A stretch of 18,676 bases of DNA, taken from an uncultured Campylobacteraceae bacterium. Its GTDB lineage: Bacteria > Campylobacterota > Campylobacteria > Campylobacterales > Arcobacteraceae. The translations under genes were made by a program, and so were the position numbers. The notes under the pieces are model-generated. The model saw only the letters and a list, made by a program, of their open reading frames with translations, searched no databases and was not told the origin of the DNA. The stretch spans positions 1-18,676 of the forward strand of contig CAJXPH010000023.1 in the NCBI GenBank assembly GCA_913057765.1. The letters are read 5' to 3'. Of the stretch, positions 14,027-18,676 are shown piece after piece (the first letter of the stretch is position 1; the number at the start of each line of letters is the position of its first letter).

Positions 14027-16694
14027 CGTAAGAGTATATGAAATTGCTGAAGAGGCAGGAGCTAGTAGTAATGAAGTTATTACAAAAGCTAAAGATTTAG
14101 GGATTGAGCTTAAATCACCTCAAAGTGCAGTTTCATTTGAAGATGCAGAAGAAATCGCAAATTATATTTTAACTGGTAAAAGTAAAAAGATTCCATCTAA
14201 ACCAGTAGCAAAAATAAAAAAAGCTGAACCAAAAAAAGTAGAAGAAAAACCTGCAACTAAAGAAGAAGCAAAAGAAGAAATCAAACCTGTTCAAAAAGAA
14301 GAGGTGACGCCTGTTCAAGAAACAAAAAAAGTTGAAGAACCTAAAGTTGAAGAGAAGCCGGTAGTTGTAGAAGAACCTAAGGTAGAAAAAATCATTAAGA
14401 GTCCTACTAAGATTATTCCTAAAAGAAGAGGTCTTAAGATTGTTAAGAAGAAGAAACCAAGAGAAGTTATTGCTCCAGTAGTAGATAATAGTACTGTTTC
14501 TGTTCAACCTAAAAAATCGATGAAATCTCTTAGTGAAATTTTAGGTGGAAATGATTTTTCTGATCCTTCAAGAAGACCAACTTCTGAAGCTGTTAATACT
14601 CCATCTAGAAAAAAAGAGAAGAAAAAAACAGTTGCTAAATCTCATGATCATGGAAAAGTAATTGAAATTAACAGAGATAGAAATGATTATGGTACTAAAG
14701 TCACTAAGAATGATGATAGAAGTGAATCATTATTAGGTGAAGAAGTTTTCTTACTAGATATGGATGTTACTGATAAGTCAAAATTATTAGATGAACCACC
14801 AAAACCTCAAAATAATAATAAACAATCAAGAAGTTCTAGACCTGCTGCTTTTGGTAATAGACCTCAAGGTTTAAAAAGAGGAAGAAGAAAAAAGAGAGTT
14901 AAAAGAGTTGAAGAATTAGTTGATATTACAAGTATAACAATTCCTGAAGATGTTAGAGTTTATGAATTTGCAGAAGCTTGTGCAAAATCTCCTTCTGAAG
15001 TAATCTCAGTACTTTTTGGTCTTGGAATGTTAGTTACTAAAAATGATTTCCTTAAACAAGACGAATTAGAAATTCTTGGTGAAGAATTTGGAATTGAAGT
15101 TGAAGTTAAAGATGCACTTGAAGATGTTAATTATGTAGAAGAATATCAAGACGAAGATATTGATGATACTAACTATGTGTCAAGACCTCCTGTTGTTACA
15201 ATTATGGGACATGTTGACCATGGTAAAACTTCTTTACTTGACAAAATTAGAAGTTCTAAAATTGCATCAGGTGAAGCTGGTGGGATTACTCAACATATTT
15301 CATCTTATACAATTACTAAAAATGGAGAAAAAATCACTTTTGTTGATACTCCAGGTCACGCCGCTTTCTCTGCAATGAGATCAAGAGGTGCAAGTGTTAC
15401 TGATGTTATTATTATAGTTGTTGCTGCAGATGACGGTGTTAAACCACAAACAGAAGAAGTTATTTCTCATGCGAAAGCATCAGGATGTCCTATTATTGTT
15501 GCAGTTAACAAAATAGATAAAGAAACTGCAAATATGGATATGGTTAAAGCTCAAATGGCAGAGAGAGAAATGACTCCTGTTGATTGGGGTGGAGATGTTG
15601 AATTTATTGGTGTTTCTGCTTTAACAGGTGTTGGAATTGATGAATTATTAGAAAATATTTTACTTCAATCTGAAATCTTAGAACTTAAAGCTGACCCAAC
15701 TGCAAAAGCAAAAGCTACTGTTGTTGAATCTTCTTTAGAAAAAGGAAGAGGACCAGTTGCAACTGTTATTGTTCAAAATGGTACTTTAAGAGTAGGTGAT
15801 AACATTGTTTGTGATACTACATATGGTAGAGTAAAAGCAATTACAAATGATATGGGTAAACCTATTAAAGAACTAGGACTTTCTGAAACAGGTAATGTTG
15901 TAGGTCTTAATGAAGTTCCAACTTCAGGTTCATTCTTAGTTGCACAAGATTCTGATAAAGAAGCAAGAGAAATTGCAAATACAAGAGCAGAACATGCAAG
16001 AGCAAAAGAATTATCTAAATCTACTAAAGTATCGTTAGAAGAAATGAGTGGATTAATTGCAGAAGGTAAAATTAAAGCTCTTCCTGTAATCATTAAAACT
16101 GACGTTGGTGGTTCTTTAGAAGCTATTAAAGGTTCATTAGAAAAAATCCAAAATGAAGAAGTAAAAGTAAAAGTAATTCATGCCGCTGTTGGTGGAATTA
16201 CAGAATCTGATTTAGTTCTTGCTGGTGCATCTGAAGGATGTATTATTTTAGGATTTAATGTTAGACCTACTGGTGGAGTTAAACAAAAAGCAAAAGCCGA
16301 TGGTGTTGCTATTAATACATATACAATTATCTATGATTTAATTGATGATGTTAAAGATGCTCTTTCTGGTATGATGAGTGCAGTTATTCGTGAAGAAAAT
16401 ACTGGGCAAGCTGAAGTTAGAGATACATTCGTAGTTCCTAAAGTTGGAACTGTTGCAGGATGTTTAGTAACTGATGGTAAAGTAATCAGAGGCGGACATG
16501 CAAGAATCATTAGAGATGGTGTTATTACTTATACTGGTAAAATTTCATCATTAAAAAGATTTAAAGACGATGCTAAAGAAGTTGCTAACGGTTATGAGTG
16601 TGGTATTATGTTTGATAAATTCAATGACATCAAAGTTGGTGACTTTATTGAAACATTTATTCAGATTGAAGAAAAAGTTAGTGTTGACGACTAG
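14016..16694 (+). CDS. infB: Translation initiation factor IF-2
   Basis: IF-2 is the GTPase that brings initiator tRNA to the 30S subunit and promotes 50S joining. The 892-residue protein has an IF2_N domain at about 4-52 (VRVYEIAEEAG), a long K/E/P-rich linker (about 55-150) and a basic region to about 300, a second IF2_N-like domain at 313-360 (VRVYEFAEACA), then the G domain: G1 GHVDHGKT (398-405), G2 GGITQHI, G3 DTPGH (444-448), G4 NKID (498-501) and SALTG. Domains II, III and the tRNA-binding C-domain follow, ending in the usual VGDFIE region. The start ATG has aaggag at ideal spacing inside rnpM. With rbfA and rimP downstream it forms a translation-initiation and 30S-maturation block. 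nusA, its common partner, is not here. Confidence 0.98.
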   Translation: MSDNVRVYEIAEEAGASSNEVITKAKDLGIELKSPQSAVSFEDAEEIANYILTGKSKKIPSKPVAKIKKAEPKKVEEKPATKEEAKEEIKPVQKEEVTPVQETKKVEEPKVEEKPVVVEEPKVEKIIKSPTKIIPKRRGLKIVKKKKPREVIAPVVDNSTVSVQPKKSMKSLSEILGGNDFSDPSRRPTSEAVNTPSRKKEKKKTVAKSHDHGKVIEINRDRNDYGTKVTKNDDRSESLLGEEVFLLDMDVTDKSKLLDEPPKPQNNNKQSRSSRPAAFGNRPQGLKRGRRKKRVKRVEELVDITSITIPEDVRVYEFAEACAKSPSEVISVLFGLGMLVTKNDFLKQDELEILGEEFGIEVEVKDALEDVNYVEEYQDEDIDDTNYVSRPPVVTIMGHVDHGKTSLLDKIRSSKIASGEAGGITQHISSYTITKNGEKITFVDTPGHAAFSAMRSRGASVTDVIIIVVAADDGVKPQTEEVISHAKASGCPIIVAVNKIDKETANMDMVKAQMAEREMTPVDWGGDVEFIGVSALTGVGIDELLENILLQSEILELKADPTAKAKATVVESSLEKGRGPVATVIVQNGTLRVGDNIVCDTTYGRVKAITNDMGKPIKELGLSETGNVVGLNEVPTSGSFLVAQDSDKEAREIANTRAEHARAKELSKSTKVSLEEMSGLIAEGKIKALPVIIKTDVGGSLEAIKGSLEKIQNEEVKVKVIHAAVGGITESDLVLAGASEGCIILGFNVRPTGGVKQKAKADGVAINTYTIIYDLIDDVKDALSGMMSAVIREENTGQAEVRDTFVVPKVGTVAGCLVTDGKVIRGGHARIIRDGVITYTGKISSLKRFKDDAKEVANGYECGIMFDKFNDIKVGDFIETFIQIEEKVSVDD

Positions 16695-16719
16695 TCAAAC
16701 TAACTAAGAGAGATATATA

Positions 16720-17079
16720 TTGAAAAGTGTAAATATACAAAGAACAGAGTCTTTATTAATGGAGTTAATTCCTGAGGCACTTGCAACATTAAGTGATACT
16801 AGAATTAACTCTTTACCTATAACTGGTGTAAACTGTAAGAATGGTAAATACGATGCAAGTGTTTATTTTGATGGCAGTGATTTTGAACCAAAGGAAATAG
16901 CTGGTGTTGTTTCTGCTTTAACAAAAGCTAATGGTAGAATAAAAACATATATTTTAGGTAGTACAGGTTGGTATAAGTGTCCTAACTTTAAATTTATTAA
17001 GGACACTTCTTTAAAGTCTTCAATGAATATTGAAGATTTATTTAGAAAAATAGAAAAAGAAAAAAAGAGCGAATCATGA
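16720..17079 (+). CDS. rbfA: 30S ribosome-binding factor RbfA
   Basis: RbfA is a KH-like protein that binds immature 30S subunits and helps mature the 5' end of 16S rRNA, particularly in the cold. The 119-residue length fits. The N-terminal helix IQRTESLLMELIPEALATL followed by the LPITGVNCKNGKYDASVYFDGS strand pair is typical, though sequence conservation is lower than in gamma-proteobacteria. The start is TTG at 16720 with an aagagaga site. It lies 25 bases after infB and overlaps rimP by ATGA, so position strongly supports the identity. Confidence 0.88.
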   Translation: MKSVNIQRTESLLMELIPEALATLSDTRINSLPITGVNCKNGKYDASVYFDGSDFEPKEIAGVVSALTKANGRIKTYILGSTGWYKCPNFKFIKDTSLKSSMNIEDLFRKIEKEKKSES

Positions 17080-17504
17080 ATTTAGAAGAATCAATAGAAA
17101 TTGCAGTTCAAGGTTGTGATGCTGAACTTTATGATATTGTTACAACAAAAGAACACGAACGAAATATTTTTAGAATTTATGTAACTGTTCCTGGTGGTAT
17201 TTCACTAGATAAATGTGCAGAAATTTCTAGAATGATTTCTCCAATATTAGATATTGAAGAGCCTATGAATGGAAACTATAGTTTAGAAGTTAGTTCTCCT
17301 GGAATTGAAAGAAAATTAAAAAAACCACAACATTATAAATCTTCTATTGGTGAAAATGTTAGAATTAAAGATTTTAATAAAGATATTGTAAAAGGTAAAT
17401 TAACTTTTGTAGATGAAAATGAGATAAAAGTTACTACTGAACATGGTGAAGAGATTATTAGTTATGATGAAATATCATCAGCTTCTACTTACTACGAATG
17501 GTAG
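17076..17504 (+). CDS. rimP: Ribosome maturation factor RimP
   Basis: RimP acts early in 30S subunit assembly. The 142-residue protein has the two-domain pattern: an N-terminal alpha/beta domain with RIYVTVPGGISLDKCAEISRMISPILD and the diagnostic YSLEVSSPGIERKLK motif (about 68-82), then a C-terminal SH3-like beta domain (VKGKLTFVDENEIKV). Translation is coupled to rbfA by a four-base overlap. It is the last gene of the run: a strong terminator follows 20 bases after its stop. Confidence 0.95.
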   Translation: MNLEESIEIAVQGCDAELYDIVTTKEHERNIFRIYVTVPGGISLDKCAEISRMISPILDIEEPMNGNYSLEVSSPGIERKLKKPQHYKSSIGENVRIKDFNKDIVKGKLTFVDENEIKVTTEHGEEIISYDEISSASTYYEW

Positions 17505-17524
17505 AATATACAGAATTTTAAATT

Positions 17525-17557
17525 AAAAGGAAGTTGAATTTTCAACTTCCTTTTTTT
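17525..17557 (+). terminator. Strong intrinsic terminator after rimP
   Basis: Stem ggaagttgaa/ttcaacttcc (17529-17538 with 17541-17550), extended by A-T pairs, followed by seven T. It should close the long transcript before ribD, which starts only 32 bases later, leaving little room for a separate ribD promoter. Confidence 0.92.
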
Positions 17558-17589
17558 ATACCCAAAAATTAGTAAAAAAGAGAGAAGAC

Positions 17590-18594
17590 GTGAAAATAGA
17601 TGATAATTTTTATATGAAACTCGCAATTGATGAAGCTTGGAAATATCAATTTTTAACGTATCCTAATCCTGCTGTTGGCTGTGTGGTAGTAAAAAATGGT
17701 GAAATATTATCAATTGAAGCACACAAAGAAGCTGGACTTGCTCATGCTGAAGTCAATGCTTTAAAGACTGCATATTTAAAAAAATATCCAAATGATGTTC
17801 TTAAAATTAAAAATGATACTTTTGATATACATGAGTACTTAATTAAAAATCATAATGGTTTTTTTAATGATTGTGAAGTCTATGTAACTCTAGAACCATG
17901 CAATCATGTAGGTAAAACTCCATCTTGTGCAAATCTAATAAAAGAGTTAAAACCTAAAAGAGTAATAATTGCACACGAAGATACAAATAAAGCAGCTTCA
18001 GGTGGTTGTGATACACTAAAAAGTGCAAATATTGATATTAGCCTTGATTGCATGAAAAAAGAGGCCTACGACCTTTTATATCCATTTATAAAATGGACAA
18101 GTGGGACATTTATATTTTATAAAATGGCACAAACACTAAATGGTTCAATAGATGGACAAATATCTTCTAATCAAGCAAAAGCATACGTGCATAGTTTAAG
18201 AGATAAAATCGATTTGATGTTAATAGGTGGAAATACAGTAAGAACTGATAAGCCAACTCTGGATGCAAGATTCATTGCGGGTAGGGCACCAAATGTAATG
18301 ATATATAGTAAGAATAAAATCTTTGATAAAAAAATACCTCTTTTTCATATTCCAAATAGAGAAGTTATAATAAGTGATGATTTATTTAAACTTTTAGATT
18401 ATAAGTTTGTAATGGTAGAAGGTGTTTATAAATTGATGGATGTATTAAAAGAGAGATTAGATTTTATTGTTTTACTTGTAAGTCCTAAGATTAGAAATGG
18501 AGTTAATGTTTTAAATGAAATTGATATAGATTTTGAGATTGTTCATGAGAATTATATTGGTGATGAAAAAATCATTTTTCTCAAACTAAAATAA
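17590..18594 (+). CDS. ribD: Bifunctional riboflavin biosynthesis deaminase/reductase RibD
   Basis: RibD deaminates the pyrimidine intermediate made from GTP and then reduces its ribose side chain. The N-terminal deaminase has YPNPAVGCVVV (24-34), HAE at 52-54 (zinc ligand H52, catalytic E54) and LEPCNHVGKTPSC with zinc ligands C104 and C113. Between HAE and LEPC is an insertion of roughly 30 residues (about 60-95) absent from E. coli RibD. The reductase domain starts near YKMAQTLNGSIDG (167-179) and continues LIGGNTVRTDKPTLDARF. Total length 334 is somewhat below the usual 360-370 because the reductase is compact. The start is GTG at 17590 with agagaga upstream; the ATG at residue 9 is a less likely alternative. 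It follows the rimP terminator by 32 bases. Confidence 0.94.
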   Translation: MKIDDNFYMKLAIDEAWKYQFLTYPNPAVGCVVVKNGEILSIEAHKEAGLAHAEVNALKTAYLKKYPNDVLKIKNDTFDIHEYLIKNHNGFFNDCEVYVTLEPCNHVGKTPSCANLIKELKPKRVIIAHEDTNKAASGGCDTLKSANIDISLDCMKKEAYDLLYPFIKWTSGTFIFYKMAQTLNGSIDGQISSNQAKAYVHSLRDKIDLMLIGGNTVRTDKPTLDARFIAGRAPNVMIYSKNKIFDKKIPLFHIPNREVIISDDLFKLLDYKFVMVEGVYKLMDVLKERLDFIVLLVSPKIRNGVNVLNEIDIDFEIVHENYIGDEKIIFLKLK

Positions 18595-18617
18595 AAAGGG
18601 AAAGGTTTAAATATATA

Positions 18618-18628
18618 ATGGTAAAAAT
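18618..18628 (+). CDS. Possible start of a next gene, cut off by the adapter
   Basis: After ribD a purine-rich stretch (aaaagggaaagg, 18593-18605) is followed by an ATG at 18618 and codons for V and K before the adapter begins at 18629. Only about three and a half codons are genomic, so no product can be assigned. The ribosome-site spacing is longer than ideal. Confidence 0.3.
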
Positions 18629-18676
18629 CTGTCTCTTATACACATCTGACGCTGCCGACGAAGAGGATAGTGTAGA
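18629..18676 (+). other. Untrimmed Illumina Nextera i5-side adapter (not biological)
   Basis: The last 48 bases are the reverse complement of the Nextera read-1 side: Tn5 mosaic end ctgtctcttatacacatct (18629-18647), gacgctgccgacga (18648-18661), the index agaggata (18662-18669; its complement tatcctct is the one I recall as S503), and the start of P5 (gtgtaga). Confidence 0.98.

Noticed and set aside
14218..14400. Repeated K/E/P/V codons suggesting a tandem repeat
   Set aside because: Units are irregular and match the ordinary low-complexity linker of IF-2 N-terminal regions, not a DNA repeat array.
14169..14507. A 112-codon minus-strand frame rich in Phe, Asn and Leu opposite the infB linker
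   Set aside because: It is the complement of the K/E-rich codons of IF-2; low complexity and no start signal.
15773..16093. A 106-codon minus-strand frame within infB
   Set aside because: Antisense to well conserved IF-2 domain sequence, with no independent support.

Overview
This is one AT-rich contig of chromosomal housekeeping genes from a Campylobacterota (epsilonproteobacterial) bacterium, most likely Arcobacter-like. The pointers are: two porins that begin like the Campylobacter major outer membrane protein (MOMP); the order M23 peptidase-lpxC-tsaB-like-thrB-rnpM-infB-rbfA-rimP, which I recall from Campylobacter genomes; very low GC; frequent TTG starts; and an RF2 gene with no programmed frameshift. 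The genus is an inference. I see no tRNA, rRNA, CRISPR array, insertion sequence or prophage.

Both ends are synthetic. Bases 1-50 and 18629-18676 are untrimmed Illumina Nextera adapters, including both index barcodes. Only 51-18628 is biological, and the genes at both edges (addB and an unidentified start codon at 18618) are cut by the adapters rather than by biology.

Layout. (1) 51-1683, plus strand: the C-terminal two thirds of AddB, a DNA-repair nuclease, ending at a terminator shared with the opposing porin gene. (2) 1759-5960, minus strand: porin B, then a composite c-type cytochrome and prfB (RF2) three bases apart, then porin A. The porins are paralogues with identical signal peptides, and each has its own terminator. 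(3) 5985-6115: the porin B leader, which folds on paper into a compact three-way junction and is the least explained element here. (4) 6161-7144, minus strand: plsY then folB. (5) 7197-7221: a palindromic divergent promoter region between plsY and nadA. (6) 7251-17504, plus strand: a long run of tightly packed, often overlapping genes: nadA-nadC (NAD synthesis), an NrnA-like DHH phosphoesterase, a membrane-anchored M23 peptidase, lpxC (lipid A), a short TsaB-like gene, thrB (threonine), rnpM, infB, rbfA and rimP (RNA processing, translation initiation, 30S assembly), closed by a strong terminator. (7) 17590-18594: ribD (riboflavin).

The plus-strand run mixes cofactor, envelope, amino-acid and translation genes. 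Four-base ATGA overlaps (nadA/nadC, M23/lpxC, rbfA/rimP) and longer overlaps (nrnA/M23, rnpM/infB) suggest translational coupling. I found no new multi-gene defence or metabolic system. The best leads are the structured porin B leader, the palindromic plsY/nadA promoter, the duplicated porins around the cytochrome-RF2 pair, and the adapter artefacts.
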